Part shown: positions 23,290 through 32,760 of the stretch, piece after piece
Position numbering within the stretch: position 1 is the first letter of the stretch
Layout: each line of letters opens with the position of its first letter
DNA from: an uncultured Opitutia bacterium
GTDB lineage: Bacteria; Verrucomicrobiota; Verrucomicrobiia; Opitutales; Opitutaceae
Direction of reading: 5' to 3'
Assembly: GCA_903872505.1 (NCBI GenBank)
Contig: CAIQKV010000050.1
Location: 1-57,611, forward strand
DNA: 57,611 nucleotides
Notes under the pieces: generated by a model
Databases searched by the model: none
What the model was told of the DNA's origin: nothing
Seen by the model: the letters and a program-made list of their open reading frames with translations, nothing else
Translations under genes and position numbers: made by a program

Positions 23290-24729
23290 TCAGAAAGCGA
23301 TCCAGGCTTCCAGATAAAGCGTGTTGTTGCCGGACGCGTTCGCTCCGGCCCCGTCGTAGTTGTTGCGGGCCCCGTCGAAGCGGTTGTACATGGTGTACTG
23401 GAGCGAGAACTTGACGTTGCTGCGGGGCCAGAAGGCCGGTCCGCCGTTCTTGTTGAAGGGCAGGTAATCCGCCTGGAAAACGAAGCCGTCGCTCGCCGGG
23501 GAACCGTTCTGGCTGCCCGAGTACAGGATCTCATCCTTGCTGCCGGTGATGGAGAAATACTGCACGGTCAATCCGTAGGTCTTGTCGTGCAGGTAACTGG
23601 CGGTGACCTTGAAGCTGTCGAGCGAGTCCGACAGGTTTTCAGTGTCGCCCAGTGCCTCGCTCGCATTCCAGCTCTGGTGCTCGTGAATCCAGGAAGCCAG
23701 CAGGGCAAAGTCCCCGTGTGCAGTGGGGCATTGGTACTGGGTATCGAACCCGTAATCCGTGAGGCGGTCGGAGCCTTCGCTGGAGTCGCGCCCGGGGTAG
23801 ATCGAAGCGGACATCCCGAAGGTGCCGATTTCCCAACGGCCCTCGCCCGCCGGCCGTTCGAACGCGAAGCGCCAGTACGGTGCCAGCTTGGAGATTTGGG
23901 ACTCCCCGGTGGGATCGACGCCCATCGATTTTTGAAAGCTGGTGGAGAGCGTCCGGTAACCGGCGACATCGAAATAGAAGCGGTCGTTGACCATCGCATA
24001 GGCGCCAAAGCCGCCGACCTGCTGGGAGACGCCGCCCTCGATCAGGGTCGCTGCGGCCGGGGTGGGTGCCAGGCCGGAACCGCTGAAGGGAAAACCGAAG
24101 GCCGGCGTGCTGTTCCACGGATCCTGAAAGGCCGGGTTGTTGTTTGCATAGACGCCGTAGACCACGTCGTTGTCGCCGGCCTCCGCCTTGTTGGCGAAGC
24201 GCAGCTCGGTGTTGTCCCAGGCCCATTTTTTGGCGATGCCATCATAGGTGACTTGGGCGAAGATGCCGAATTTGTTGGCCACGGCGGCACCGTTGGTTCC
24301 GAAAATGTCCTTGGCGAAGGACCCGAAGAGGCGGCCGGCGTAGAAGATGCTGGCCTGCGTCATCGCGTAATTGTTGTTGTCGCCGAAGCCCGGCGCCGCG
24401 CCGCCCGCCTGCGCCGTGTTGGTGCTGGTGATCGAGGGCATGAGCATGACGGCGAGGGGCAGCTGTTTGCCGCTGTCCGCGCTCTCCGTGTACCCGGTCA
24501 GCTTGAAGGTGCGGCCAAACTGGTTGAGCATGGGGAACTCCGTGTGGCAGGCCGTGCATTGCATGTCCATTTGACGGGCAAAGCTGGGCAGGGCCCGGGC
24601 CGTGGTGGGTGCGAGCATGAGACCAATCGCGAGCAAGGCGAAGCCGCCAAAGGTCGCGCGCAGCCCGGGGCCGCGACGATCCTTGGTGCCCGGGGGTGGG
24701 GTTTCGGGATTCTTGGGGTCGGTTTTCAT
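23290..24729 (-). CDS. Outer-membrane beta-barrel with N-terminal haem c motif, Cyc2-like
   Basis: 479 residues from the ATG at 24729. A signal peptide (about 1-46, hydrophobic FALLAIGLMLAPTTARA), then ALPSFARQMDMQCTACH with one CxxCH (58-62), followed by FPMLNQFGRTFKLTGYT. That run matches the pattern of Cyc2 outer-membrane cytochromes ('FARQ..M.C..CH...P.LN.FGR.FK..GY'). The rest is a string of alternating beta strands with aromatic girdles ending in a C-terminal Phe (YLEAWIAF), typical of a porin-like barrel. The length fits fused Cyc2 proteins, which move electrons across the outer membrane. Last gene of the cytochrome operon, 72 bases after the hexahaem gene. Fe(II) oxidation is not shown; other extracellular donors or acceptors are possible. 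Confidence 0.85.
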   Translation of the reverse strand: MKTDPKNPETPPPGTKDRRGPGLRATFGGFALLAIGLMLAPTTARALPSFARQMDMQCTACHTEFPMLNQFGRTFKLTGYTESADSGKQLPLAVMLMPSITSTNTAQAGGAAPGFGDNNNYAMTQASIFYAGRLFGSFAKDIFGTNGAAVANKFGIFAQVTYDGIAKKWAWDNTELRFANKAEAGDNDVVYGVYANNNPAFQDPWNSTPAFGFPFSGSGLAPTPAAATLIEGGVSQQVGGFGAYAMVNDRFYFDVAGYRTLSTSFQKSMGVDPTGESQISKLAPYWRFAFERPAGEGRWEIGTFGMSASIYPGRDSSEGSDRLTDYGFDTQYQCPTAHGDFALLASWIHEHQSWNASEALGDTENLSDSLDSFKVTASYLHDKTYGLTVQYFSITGSKDEILYSGSQNGSPASDGFVFQADYLPFNKNGGPAFWPRSNVKFSLQYTMYNRFDGARNNYDGAGANASGNNTLYLEAWIAF

Positions 24730-24801
24730 TAGGTGGTGAACGGTTGAGTGTGGAGTGGGTTGAGCCAGAGGCGGCGGGATGTTGCACCGCACGCCGCCGG
24801 C

Positions 24802-26190
24802 CTAGAAGCCGAGGTCTTTATCCTTGGTGCTGAGGCTGAAAACATAGGCGGCCAGGTCGTCGAGCTCGCCTTCCTGGATCACGCCGCGCCAGGGCGGCAT
24901 GTAGAGCGGGGGCGGCGGACGGTGGGGATCGAGTGGGGCGATTTCCTTCTGGCCGCGCAGCAGCAGGATTTTCAACTCGTCCTTGGTGTAGCCGTCGGCG
25001 ACATGCTGCAGGCCGGGCACCTGCTCGGCGGTCTTGGCGTTCGGGTTCGGCACGCCGCCCTTGCCCTCGGGTCCGTGGCAGCCGATGCAGCCATACTTGC
25101 GGAACACCTCCCGGCCACGCTCCACGGGCGAGATCATGCCGGGGAGGCTGAGCGAGACCTGCTGGTCGCGCAGGTGCAGCAGGAACTCCGTCAGGGCCCG
25201 GGTCTGGTTCTCGGAGAAGCCGAATTTCGGCATGACCGAGCCGGGCGTGACCGACTGCGGATCGCGGAAGTGGCGCATGATCCAGTCGGGCGACCGGCGG
25301 AGGCTGACGTCATCGAGGGCGGGACCGATCTTGCCGCCCCGGTTGGCGATGGAATGGCAGCCGATGCAGCCCTTCTGCTCGAAGAGCTTGCGGCCCTCCG
25401 TGGCACTGGGAATCACCTTCATCGAGGCGTAGTAGCCGGGCAGGCCGCCGCCGGTCTGGCTCAGCATGAACAGGGTGATCGCCTCGAGGTCGGGCTCGGA
25501 AAGCTTCTGCGGGGGCATGCCGGAGCCGGGTGTGACGGACGCCGGGTCGGTGAAATGCTTCCGCAGCCAGTCGGGTGTGCGCCGGGCGCCCACCGTGTCC
25601 AGTTCCGGTCCGATCAACCCGCCGGTGCCGCCGAGCTTGTGGCAGCCGCGGCAGCCGTTCGTCTCAAAGACCTGCTCGCCGCGAGCCAGCTTGGGTGCGG
25701 CCGGGTTGTCGGCGGCCTGGTGGCACTGGCCGCAGGACGCCTGGATGTAGCGGAGCGGCAGCATGGGTTCGTCCCAGTGCTCGGCGTGGCCGTGGGCGGC
25801 GGCGGTCGTCGTGGCGCGGCCCTGCCCGCGATGGCAGACGGTGCAGCCGAACTTGTCGAAGGGGTGCTGGTCGTGATGCGGGTGGTACGCCAGCGGCTGC
25901 GGGTAGCCGCCGTAGCTGGGATCCTCGGAGGCGATATGGCACGTCGTGCACCGGTCGACCCGGTTGAGGTCGGGGAGCACGATCTGCCGGATCTGCACCG
26001 GCGTGCTTTCCGCCAGCAGGCGCTGCTGCGGGGTGGTGGCCCGCCGGACTTCCTCCTTCACGAACTGATGCTGGTAGGTCTTCCAGTCCCGGAACTGGTC
26101 CTTGTAATAGCCGAGGACGACGAGGACGCTCACGAGCAGCCCGAGGACGATGAACAGGCCGTAAAACTTGCGCGGGGATTCGTCGGGCAT
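24802..26190 (-). CDS. Membrane-anchored hexahaem cytochrome c
   Basis: 462 residues: a transmembrane anchor (about 10-28), then six CxxCH haem motifs at residues 81-85, 116-120, 153-157, 180-184, 275-279 and 368-372. The first three lie in a multihaem-like segment rich in His (YHPHHDQHPFDKFG). The last three are class I cytochrome c domains, each followed by GxIGPxLDxVxxRRxPDW...GSxMP, which supplies a Met ligand. Periplasmic, attached to the inner membrane. It directly follows cytochrome b (1-base gap) and would take electrons from, or give them to, the Rieske/cytochrome b pair, replacing cytochrome c1/f. Tandem fusion of di- and monohaem modules is likely. Confidence 0.95.
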   Translation of the reverse strand: MPDESPRKFYGLFIVLGLLVSVLVVLGYYKDQFRDWKTYQHQFVKEEVRRATTPQQRLLAESTPVQIRQIVLPDLNRVDRCTTCHIASEDPSYGGYPQPLAYHPHHDQHPFDKFGCTVCHRGQGRATTTAAAHGHAEHWDEPMLPLRYIQASCGQCHQAADNPAAPKLARGEQVFETNGCRGCHKLGGTGGLIGPELDTVGARRTPDWLRKHFTDPASVTPGSGMPPQKLSEPDLEAITLFMLSQTGGGLPGYYASMKVIPSATEGRKLFEQKGCIGCHSIANRGGKIGPALDDVSLRRSPDWIMRHFRDPQSVTPGSVMPKFGFSENQTRALTEFLLHLRDQQVSLSLPGMISPVERGREVFRKYGCIGCHGPEGKGGVPNPNAKTAEQVPGLQHVADGYTKDELKILLLRGQKEIAPLDPHRPPPPLYMPPWRGVIQEGELDDLAAYVFSLSTKDKDLGF

Positions 26191-26191
26191 G

Positions 26192-27478
26192 TCAGTGTTC
26201 CTCCCTTGCCGCCGGCGGCTCCTTCCAAGGCACCTGCCACGACCAGTTGGGGCCGCGGAAAACCGTCCCGATGATGGTCAGCACGACCATGACGAGCAGG
26301 CAGACGGAGAAGATCGTGTTCGCGACCGCCCGTTCGCGGGCAAACCAGCGGCCCACGCCGGCACGGCCCCGGTCGAAGAACGGCAGCAGCGCCAGCAGGG
26401 CGACGAGCAGGCCGGGCACGACCACGCCGCCCCAGAACGCCGAGTAGCTCACGAGTTCCTGCAGCCCGAGGAAATACCACGGGGCCTTGGCGGGATTCGG
26501 CGGATGGATCGGGTTGGCAAACTGCTCGAGCGGGGCATCCCAGAAGACGGCCAGGCTGAGCACGAGGGCGAGCACCGCGAGGAAGACGAGCAGCTCGCGG
26601 AACAACAGGTGCGGCCAGGAGGACACGAGGTCCTCGGGGTCCACGCCGACCTGCGGGCTCGTGCCCTTGGCCAGTTCCATGAGCCCGTAGCTTTTGTTGG
26701 TGGGCAGCTGGCCGGCATCGAGCTGTTCCACGGCTTCCAGCGGCTCGTCGGGCCGGGCCAGGCCGCCGTCCTTGCGGACCCGCCAGATGTGCACCGCGAT
26801 CATGAACCCGGCCACGGCCGGCAGCACAATCACGTGGAGCGCGTAGAAGCGGATCAGCGCTTCCTGACCCACGACGTTGCCGCCGAGGAGCAGGTATTTG
26901 AGCTTGGGGCCGACGACGGGCGCGTAGGAGGCGATGTTGGTGCCGACGGTGATCGCCCAGAAGGCCAGCTGGTCCCACGGCAGCAGATAGCCGGTGAAGC
27001 TGAGCCCCAGTGTGAGCAGGAACAGCCCCACGCCGAGCAGCCAGTTGAATTCGCGCGGCCGCTTGTACGCCCCGGTGTAGAACACGCGGCACAGGTGCAG
27101 TATCACGGCCAGCACCATCAGATGGGCCGACCAGCGGTGCATGTTGCGGATCAGTAGGCCGGCCGAGACGACGAACTCCAGGTCCTTCATGCCGTTGTAG
27201 GCGCGCTCGGTGCTCGGCACGTAGTAGAACATCAGCAGCACCCCGGTGACCGTCAGGATCGCGAAGAGGAACAGCGAGATGAGCCCGAGCCCGAGGGTGG
27301 TGGCGGGCTGGAGCGTGCGTTTCTGCACCTTGGCCGGCTGCAGGTGCAGCAGGAAGCTGGAGACCATCGCCTGCGCCCGGGCGAGGTTGCTCCGCGGCAC
27401 GCCGACCCGGAAGATCGCGCGGCCGGGGGTGGTCTGCTCGAACCACTGCCAGAGTCGGACGGGAAGGGGCGGCTTCAT
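26192..27478 (-). CDS. Cytochrome b of a Rieske/cytochrome b (bc-type) complex
   Basis: 428 residues, about ten hydrophobic helices: the four-helix haem-binding core with His pairs in [18 protein letters not shown] and [19 protein letters not shown], then a C-terminal part fused on (b6 plus subunit IV-like). The Qo-site segment reads [15 protein letters not shown], so the usual PEWY is APWY, as seen in several menaquinone-using lineages. It would oxidise or reduce quinol in the inner membrane. Its start overlaps the Rieske gene stop (ATGA) and its end abuts the hexahaem gene, so the three subunits are co-translated. No cytochrome c1 gene is present. Confidence 0.96.
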   Translation of the reverse strand: MKPPLPVRLWQWFEQTTPGRAIFRVGVPRSNLARAQAMVSSFLLHLQPAKVQKRTLQPATTLGLGLISLFLFAILTVTGVLLMFYYVPSTERAYNGMKDLEFVVSAGLLIRNMHRWSAHLMVLAVILHLCRVFYTGAYKRPREFNWLLGVGLFLLTLGLSFTGYLLPWDQLAFWAITVGTNIASYAPVVGPKLKYLLLGGNVVGQEALIRFYALHVIVLPAVAGFMIAVHIWRVRKDGGLARPDEPLEAVEQLDAGQLPTNKSYGLMELAKGTSPQVGVDPEDLVSSWPHLLFRELLVFLAVLALVLSLAVFWDAPLEQFANPIHPPNPAKAPWYFLGLQELVSYSAFWGGVVVPGLLVALLALLPFFDRGRAGVGRWFARERAVANTIFSVCLLVMVVLTIIGTVFRGPNWSWQVPWKEPPAAREEH

Positions 27479-27945
27479 ACGACGAGGTATTTGTCGGACT
27501 CGACGGGCTGGCCCTTGTCGACCAGCAGCCGCTCATCCTTGCTCAGGGTCACGAGGTACCAGGTCAGGGCCCGCGGGGCCGGGCCGCTGGTCACCTTGCC
27601 CTGGCTGTCAAAGGTGCTGCCGTGGCACGGGCAGTGGAACCCCTCGCCGGAGTGGTTGACGGTGCACCCGAGGTGGGTGCAGGTGGACGACAGGCAGCGG
27701 AAGGTGTTGCCGCGCCGGATGAGGAAGACGCGCTGGTCCTCGAGGAAGGTGATCGCGCCGTCGGGGTAGTCTTCCGGCCGGCCGGCCTTGAACCGCTGGT
27801 CCGGCTCGTAGAGCACGTTGGGGACGAGGAAACGGACGGCGCCGATGCCGGCGGCCAGCCCGGCGAACGCGCCGGCCGTCCAGCCGCAGGCCAGGGCGAT
27901 GAATCCGCGGCGGGTGACGTCGGAGTTGGGGGTGGGTGGGTTCAT
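27475..27945 (-). CDS. Rieske iron-sulfur protein
   Basis: 156 residues from the ATG at 27945. N-terminal TRRGFIAL (11-18) is a Tat-like motif followed by a transmembrane anchor (about 15-40). The [2Fe-2S] cluster motifs are CTHLGC (89-94) and CPCHGS (105-110), then GPAPRAL and a beta-strand end. It carries electrons from quinol oxidised at cytochrome b to the c-type haems. The frame is open upstream to 28278 but that stretch overlaps the oxidoreductase gene and lacks protein character. The stop of the upstream gene is one base away; the end overlaps cytochrome b by 4 bases. Confidence 0.96.
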   Translation of the reverse strand: MNPPTPNSDVTRRGFIALACGWTAGAFAGLAAGIGAVRFLVPNVLYEPDQRFKAGRPEDYPDGAITFLEDQRVFLIRRGNTFRCLSSTCTHLGCTVNHSGEGFHCPCHGSTFDSQGKVTSGPAPRALTWYLVTLSKDERLLVDKGQPVESDKYLVV

Positions 27946-27946
27946 G

Positions 27947-29869
27947 TCAGGCAGGCAAAAGTTCGACGCGCTCCATGGTGATTGCCCCGGTCGGGCAGCG
28001 CGCGGCGCACAAGCCGCAGCGGATGCAGCGCAGCTCGTCCTTGATGATCGCGGCCTGCTCGCCGGGCAGGGGCGGGCGGCCGTAGCGGGCCAGGACGGCC
28101 GCCTGCAGCTGGGCGTTGCCGCGCAGCCGGGCGATGTCCACGAGGCGCAGGCAGGATTCCGGGCAGACGTCGGCGCAGCCGCCGCACAGGATGCACTCGT
28201 CGCCGTTGAAGACCGGGCCCATGTGGCAGACGAGGCAGCGCTCGGCCTGCTGCCGGGCCGCGGGCTCGGGAAAGGCATGCTCCACCTCCGCGATGCCGAT
28301 GCGGCGGTCGAGCGAGAGCATCGGCGGCGTGCTCCGGGGCCGGGTCTCGTAACCCGATTGCAGCGGAAAGCGCCCGGTCGGATAGGTCGTGATGCGGGCG
28401 GTGCGCGGCTCCGGGGGCGTCTGGCCCGTCAGGTACGTCGCGATGGAACGCGCCGCCCGCTTGCCCTCGGCCACGGCGGTGATGATGATGCGCGGGCCGA
28501 AGGCGACGTCGCCGCCGGCGAAGATGTCGGGCCGCGAGGTCGCCAGCGTGCGCGGGTCGGCCTGGAGCGATCCGCGCGGCGTGACTTTCAGGTCGTCCTC
28601 CGGGCGGATCCAGCTGAGGTCGGCGGTCTGGCCGATCGCCAGCACCACGGTGTCGCAGTCGACGGCCTCCTCGCTGCCCTCGATGAACTGCGGATTGAAG
28701 CGGCGGTTCTCGTCGAACACCCGGCTGCAGCGGACCAGCTCGATGCCCGTGAGCTTGCCGTCCTGGCCGTAGATGCGCTTGGGCCCGTAGCGGGTGTGGA
28801 GGCGGATACCCTCCCGCTCGGCCTCCTCGATCTCCTCGTGGGCCGCGGGAATCTCGTCGAGGCTCTCGAGGCAGTACATGTGCACCTCGGGCACGCCCTT
28901 GCGGATGGCCTCGCGGGCGACGTCGAGGGCGAGGCGCACCTGGTCCGGCGCCTCGGGTTCCTGCGCGGTGAGCTGCTCGAGGGCCGCGGCCGCCTGCTGC
29001 AGGGAGGAACGCAGCTCCTTCTCGGTCATGCCCGCCATGCGCTCGGTCTGGCGGAGCACCGAGCGGGCGACGTCGAAGGCCACGTTGCCGCCGCCGATCA
29101 CGACGACCTTGCGGCCCATCGTCACGCGGTAGCCGAGATTGATGTTGAGCAGGAAATCGATGGCCCGGAGCACGCCGTCGAGCTGCACGCCCTCGATCGC
29201 CATCTCCCGGCTCTTGTGGGCGCCGATGCCGAGGAAGACCGCCTCGAAACCCTGCCGCTTCAGGTCGGCGAGGGAAAAGTCGCGCCCCAGCCGGCTGTTG
29301 GGTTTGATTTCGACGCCGAGGGATGCGATCGCGTCGATCTCGGCCTGGATGACGTCGCGGGGCAGCCGGTACTCGGGCACGCCGAGCACGAGCATCCCGC
29401 CGGAGATCTGCTGCGCCTCGAACACCGTCGGGGCAAAGCCCATCAGGGCGAGGTCGTGGGCGCAGGACAGGCCCGCGGGCCCGCCGCCGACCACCGCCAC
29501 GCGGCGCCCGCCGCCCAGCTTGCCGGCCACGGGCTGGTTTTTGTCCGGGTAGATGCGCGCCAGGTCGAAGGCGGACGACTCGACCCCGTGTTTTTCGCAG
29601 ACAAACCGCTTGAGTGCCCGGATGGACACGGCGGCATCCAGGGCGCCGCGCCGGCATTTCGCCTCGCAGGGGGCCGCGCAGACGCGGCCGCAGATCGACG
29701 CGAACGGATTGGGCGTGCGCGCGATCACGTAGGCGTCCTCGTCGCGGCCCTCGGCGATGGCCTGCACATACCCGCCGGAGTCGGTGCCGACCGGGCAATG
29801 CTCCCGGCACAGCACCTGCCGCGTGAAGTACTTCACGTCGGGCACCTCGACGGTGTAGGTGGCGGGCAT
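27947..29869 (-). CDS. FAD/Fe-S NAD(P)H oxidoreductase, GltD-like with C-terminal ferredoxin domain
   Basis: 640 residues. N-terminal Cys-rich GltD-type region (C21, C25, then C60, C64, C68, C72 for [4Fe-4S] clusters). FAD-binding motif [15 protein letters not shown] (127-141), a second dinucleotide motif [17 protein letters not shown] for NAD(P)H, and [21 protein letters not shown] closing the FAD site. The C-terminus carries a two-cluster ferredoxin domain ([29 protein letters not shown]). This is the NAD(P)H-facing module of an operon that otherwise encodes a quinol:cytochrome complex. Comparable sets are known in anammox planctomycetes, where NAD(P)H oxidoreductase subunits sit beside Rieske/cytochrome b genes. 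Likely a soluble subunit on the cytoplasmic side. Confidence 0.94.
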   Translation of the reverse strand: MPATYTVEVPDVKYFTRQVLCREHCPVGTDSGGYVQAIAEGRDEDAYVIARTPNPFASICGRVCAAPCEAKCRRGALDAAVSIRALKRFVCEKHGVESSAFDLARIYPDKNQPVAGKLGGGRRVAVVGGGPAGLSCAHDLALMGFAPTVFEAQQISGGMLVLGVPEYRLPRDVIQAEIDAIASLGVEIKPNSRLGRDFSLADLKRQGFEAVFLGIGAHKSREMAIEGVQLDGVLRAIDFLLNINLGYRVTMGRKVVVIGGGNVAFDVARSVLRQTERMAGMTEKELRSSLQQAAAALEQLTAQEPEAPDQVRLALDVAREAIRKGVPEVHMYCLESLDEIPAAHEEIEEAEREGIRLHTRYGPKRIYGQDGKLTGIELVRCSRVFDENRRFNPQFIEGSEEAVDCDTVVLAIGQTADLSWIRPEDDLKVTPRGSLQADPRTLATSRPDIFAGGDVAFGPRIIITAVAEGKRAARSIATYLTGQTPPEPRTARITTYPTGRFPLQSGYETRPRSTPPMLSLDRRIGIAEVEHAFPEPAARQQAERCLVCHMGPVFNGDECILCGGCADVCPESCLRLVDIARLRGNAQLQAAVLARYGRPPLPGEQAAIIKDELRCIRCGLCAARCPTGAITMERVELLPA

Positions 29870-29885
29870 GGTCCGGGACGCGCCG

Positions 29886-30356
29886 CTATTTCTTGCCGGG
29901 GTCGGCGAGGATTTCCTTGATCTTGGCCTCCTCGGCGGCGCGCACGTCGGCGGCCAGCTTGGCCAGCTTCTCGTCGACCATCGCCTTCTTGCGCACGGCC
30001 GAGTCGTAGACGAGGAACGTGTAGATCTTCTTGCCGGCGCCGGTGGAAATGTTCGAGCCCGGCTTGAACATCATGCGTTTCACGTAGCGCGACCACTCGT
30101 CGGGCAGGGCATAGTCGGAATTGATGGGCCGGCTGAGCTTGTGGCACAGCGCGCATTTTTCGCGGAAGACCTCGTAATTCGCCTTGATGGGCGCGGGATA
30201 CGCCGAGACGTCGATCGAGGCGGGGCCCTTTTCAAAGCGGTCGACGCGCGCCTGGGTCTCCGGGTCGAGTTTCTTGTCATCCGCGCGGAGCACTCCGGCG
30301 GCCAGCAGCAGGGCGGACAGGGCCCAGGGGACATATTTGGTGATAGGCGAATGCAT
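29886..30356 (-). CDS. Periplasmic monohaem cytochrome c
   Basis: 156 residues from the ATG at 30356. A signal peptide (KYVPWALSALLLAAGVLRA) then one CALCH haem site at 68-72, with a helical C-terminus (DEWSRYVKRMMFKPG, KKAMVDEKLAKLAADVRAAEEAKIKEI). A Met in RYVKRMM could be the sixth ligand. No class I c-type Met loop of the usual form, so the family is not certain. First gene of the electron-transfer operon, 16 bases before the oxidoreductase gene; it may shuttle electrons between the Rieske/cytochrome b complex and other partners. Between its start and the regulator gene lie 164 bases that probably hold the operon promoter. Confidence 0.93.
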   Translation of the reverse strand: MHSPITKYVPWALSALLLAAGVLRADDKKLDPETQARVDRFEKGPASIDVSAYPAPIKANYEVFREKCALCHKLSRPINSDYALPDEWSRYVKRMMFKPGSNISTGAGKKIYTFLVYDSAVRKKAMVDEKLAKLAADVRAAEEAKIKEILADPGKK

Positions 30357-30520
30357 TTTTTTCGGGGTTGAGGGCTGTCGGGATCGCACCGGGGGCCGAA
30401 TTGCCGGTGCCATCACCGGGGTCGTGCTCCAGCACAAGTGCCTTTATAGCAGCTCCCTTCCCCGGGGGCTACCGGGTGGTTGGCATAGACTGCTGGCGGA
30501 TTGTCCGCCCCTCCCGCCGG

Positions 30521-31429
30521 TCAGCCGGTCAGATTGGCGCTCGAGGGCAATTCCCGCTTCAGCGACTCGCGATACTCGGTCGGCGAAACTCCGGCGTAGC
30601 GCCGGAAGACGCTGTTGAACTGCGGAATCGACCCGAAACCCGCGGCATAGGCGGCCTCGGAGATCCGGACCGACGGGTTGACGAGCAGGGTCTTGGCTTT
30701 TTCCAGCCGCATGCGCGCCACGTGCTCGGTCAGGGTCATGCCCGTCGCCTTCTTGAACAGCTTGCAGAAATAGAACCGGCTCACGCCCACATGCTGCACC
30801 ACCTGTTCCAAGCTGATCGGCTCGGCGAGGCGTGCCTCGATGTAGTCCTTGGCCTTGGTCACGGCGGCCGGCTCCGCCGGGCCCCGGGCAATCGCCTGGT
30901 GCGTGGCGTATTCCCCGACGTAGTCCGCAAACAGGCCGAGCATCTGGACAATCGCCTGCAGGCGGTCCGCGGTCACCACCGGGGTCACGAAATACGCCTG
31001 CCGCGCCTCGCGCCGCCATTTCTCGTCTGTTTCCTTCCCGACCATCCGGGCGATCATCGCGAAATCGCGCTCGGTCGCCTCGCGCCGGAGCACCTGCCCG
31101 CTCAGCATGGTGGCGAGGTGGGTTTCGCCGACCATGATCGGGACCGCGACGTCGGTCAGCCCCGCGAAACAGTTCATCTGATACGGGGCGCGCCGGTTGG
31201 CCGCCCCCTCCAGCGCCCGCGACTGTGCCTCGTGGCAGGCCTCGCAGCCTGCGGGGGTGCCGGCGACGAAATGGCAGAACGCGTTTTCCCCGAGCCCGAC
31301 TTCCAGTCGCTGCGCGGCCGCCCCGGGCGGCACGATCTTGAGCGGAACCCCCGTCGCCTTGCGGAATGACTCCTCGTAGAACTTGATCACTGGCAGCTTG
31401 GCCAGCTCGCTGAACGACAGGAGGTTCAT
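30521..31429 (-). CDS. PocR/AraC transcriptional regulator
   Basis: 302 residues. Residues about 10-165 are a PocR sensory domain (FCHFVAGTPAGCEACHEAQSRALEG, NCFAGLTDVAVPIMVGETHLATMLSGQV) with conserved Cys52, Cys62 and Cys65; such domains bind small ligands or redox-active compounds. Residues about 195-295 are the AraC/XylS double helix-turn-helix (ISLEQVVQHVGVSRFYFCKLFKKATG and VRISEAAYAAGFGSIPQFNSVFRRYAGVSPTEYR). Same strand and directly upstream of the cytochrome operon, so it is the likely regulator of those six genes. CEACH resembles a haem site but the protein has no signal peptide. Confidence 0.93.
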   Translation of the reverse strand: MNLLSFSELAKLPVIKFYEESFRKATGVPLKIVPPGAAAQRLEVGLGENAFCHFVAGTPAGCEACHEAQSRALEGAANRRAPYQMNCFAGLTDVAVPIMVGETHLATMLSGQVLRREATERDFAMIARMVGKETDEKWRREARQAYFVTPVVTADRLQAIVQMLGLFADYVGEYATHQAIARGPAEPAAVTKAKDYIEARLAEPISLEQVVQHVGVSRFYFCKLFKKATGMTLTEHVARMRLEKAKTLLVNPSVRISEAAYAAGFGSIPQFNSVFRRYAGVSPTEYRESLKRELPSSANLTG

Positions 31430-31637
31430 CCGGTAATGATTCTAGTGGGTCCGGCTTGATTCACAAGCCTGCAGCCGGGACCAGCTGGTTCCGTACCCAA
31501 ACCGGTTGTTCAAACCGAAGACGTTCAAGGATCGTTCTCGGTTTCGCCGGAATTTCGTAACCCGGACGACCAGCCCCGATACGCCTTCCTACTGGGCTCG
31601 GTCATTTGCGGCGCGTTGCGCTTTGCTGTGGCTCTCC

Positions 31638-32654
31638 TCACGAACCCGCCGCGCCGCCACGCTTCGGCTTCGCCGGGAGACCCGTGCGGGCCGACGCATA
31701 GATCGCGTCCATCAACTCGCTCTGCACGATGCCGTTCTGCAGCGAGGTGCGGGGCGCGGCCCGGCCGAGGATGGCGTCGACAAAATTGTCGTCCGGCGTC
31801 TGCCGCCGGCCGGGGATGACGGGGTATTTCACTTTGCCGGCGCGGTCCCAGACGTGGATCCACTCGCCGCTCCAGCCGTCGATGTCGACGCGGCCGTTCT
31901 CGAACATGAAGTGCATCGCCGCCCCGTCGGCCGGGCAGTTGCCGCTGACGACGATGCTCGCCAGCACGCCGCTGGTGAAACGCAGGTTGATCGCCGCGTT
32001 GATGTCCACCGGCGTGCCGTGGTTGTCCAGAAACGCGAAGACCTCGGCGATGTCGGACTCCACCGTCCAGCACAGTGAGTTGAGGAGGTGCGCGCCGCTG
32101 TCATAGGCCTGGCCGCCGCCGGAGAGCTTCGGGTTCTGCCGCCAGCTGCCGGTGGTGAGCCGCATCCAGTCCTGCGAGAGGTAGCCGCTGACGAGTTCCA
32201 GCCGGCCGAAGGTGCGGTTGCGGATGGCGGTGCGCAGCCAGTCGAACTCGGGCGTGCATGGGGTGTTGTAGCCGATCGTGAAAATCTTGCCCGTCGCCTG
32301 GAACCGTGCCGCGAGCGCATGCGCCTGCTCCGCCGAGGTGACCATCGGCTTTTCCATGAGCACGTGCAGCCCGGCGTCGGCCGCGAGCATGGCGTGGTCA
32401 AAATGCAGGGTGTGCGGGGTGATGATCGCCACCGCGTCGAGCCGGGCCTCGCGGAACATCGCGGCGGGGTCGGTGAACAGCCGGGGCCGCGACCCGCCGT
32501 CGCCGAGTTTCAGGCGTGCGATGAACTTTTCCAGGATCTCCGTCGAGACGTCGCAGAGCGCGGCGAGCTCGACGTCGGGGTTTTGGCGGAGGCGCTCGGC
32601 GTGCGTGCCGCCCATGCCGCCGGTGCCGAGGATGGCGATGCGAAGTTTGGCCAT
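31638..32654 (-). CDS. Gfo/Idh/MocA family oxidoreductase
   Basis: 338 residues. N-terminal Rossmann domain with GTGGMGGTHAERL (10-22), then AVAIITPHTLHFDHAMLAADAGLHVLMEKPMV, which includes the EKP motif (catalytic Lys region). The C-terminal alpha/beta domain has GGGQAYDSGAHLLNSLCW with the usual D..H pair and DIDGWSGEWI. The enzyme oxidises or reduces a sugar or related polyol with NAD(P); the substrate cannot be told from sequence. Transcribed alone, divergent from tRNA-Arg. The 208 bases between its stop and the PocR/AraC gene start hold no gene. Confidence 0.93.
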   Translation of the reverse strand: MAKLRIAILGTGGMGGTHAERLRQNPDVELAALCDVSTEILEKFIARLKLGDGGSRPRLFTDPAAMFREARLDAVAIITPHTLHFDHAMLAADAGLHVLMEKPMVTSAEQAHALAARFQATGKIFTIGYNTPCTPEFDWLRTAIRNRTFGRLELVSGYLSQDWMRLTTGSWRQNPKLSGGGQAYDSGAHLLNSLCWTVESDIAEVFAFLDNHGTPVDINAAINLRFTSGVLASIVVSGNCPADGAAMHFMFENGRVDIDGWSGEWIHVWDRAGKVKYPVIPGRRQTPDDNFVDAILGRAAPRTSLQNGIVQSELMDAIYASARTGLPAKPKRGGAAGS

Positions 32655-32760
32655 GGGGGAGGAGCTTGCGCGGGTCCGGCGGGTTTGTCCATCGCCGGTG
32701 GTGGCATGGTTTTGCCCTTGTCGCTTCGCGGGCTGGCCGCTACCCGTGCTGCACCAAAAT

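Noticed and set aside
27942-29810. A 622-residue open frame in another phase of the FAD oxidoreductase gene.
   Set aside because: Arg/Pro/Gly-rich shadow; the sense frame carries the FAD, NAD(P)H and Fe-S motifs.
31220-31250. CEACH in the PocR/AraC regulator as a haem c site.
   Set aside because: The protein has no signal peptide and the Cys residues fit the PocR Cys cluster; haem c attachment takes place outside the cytoplasm.
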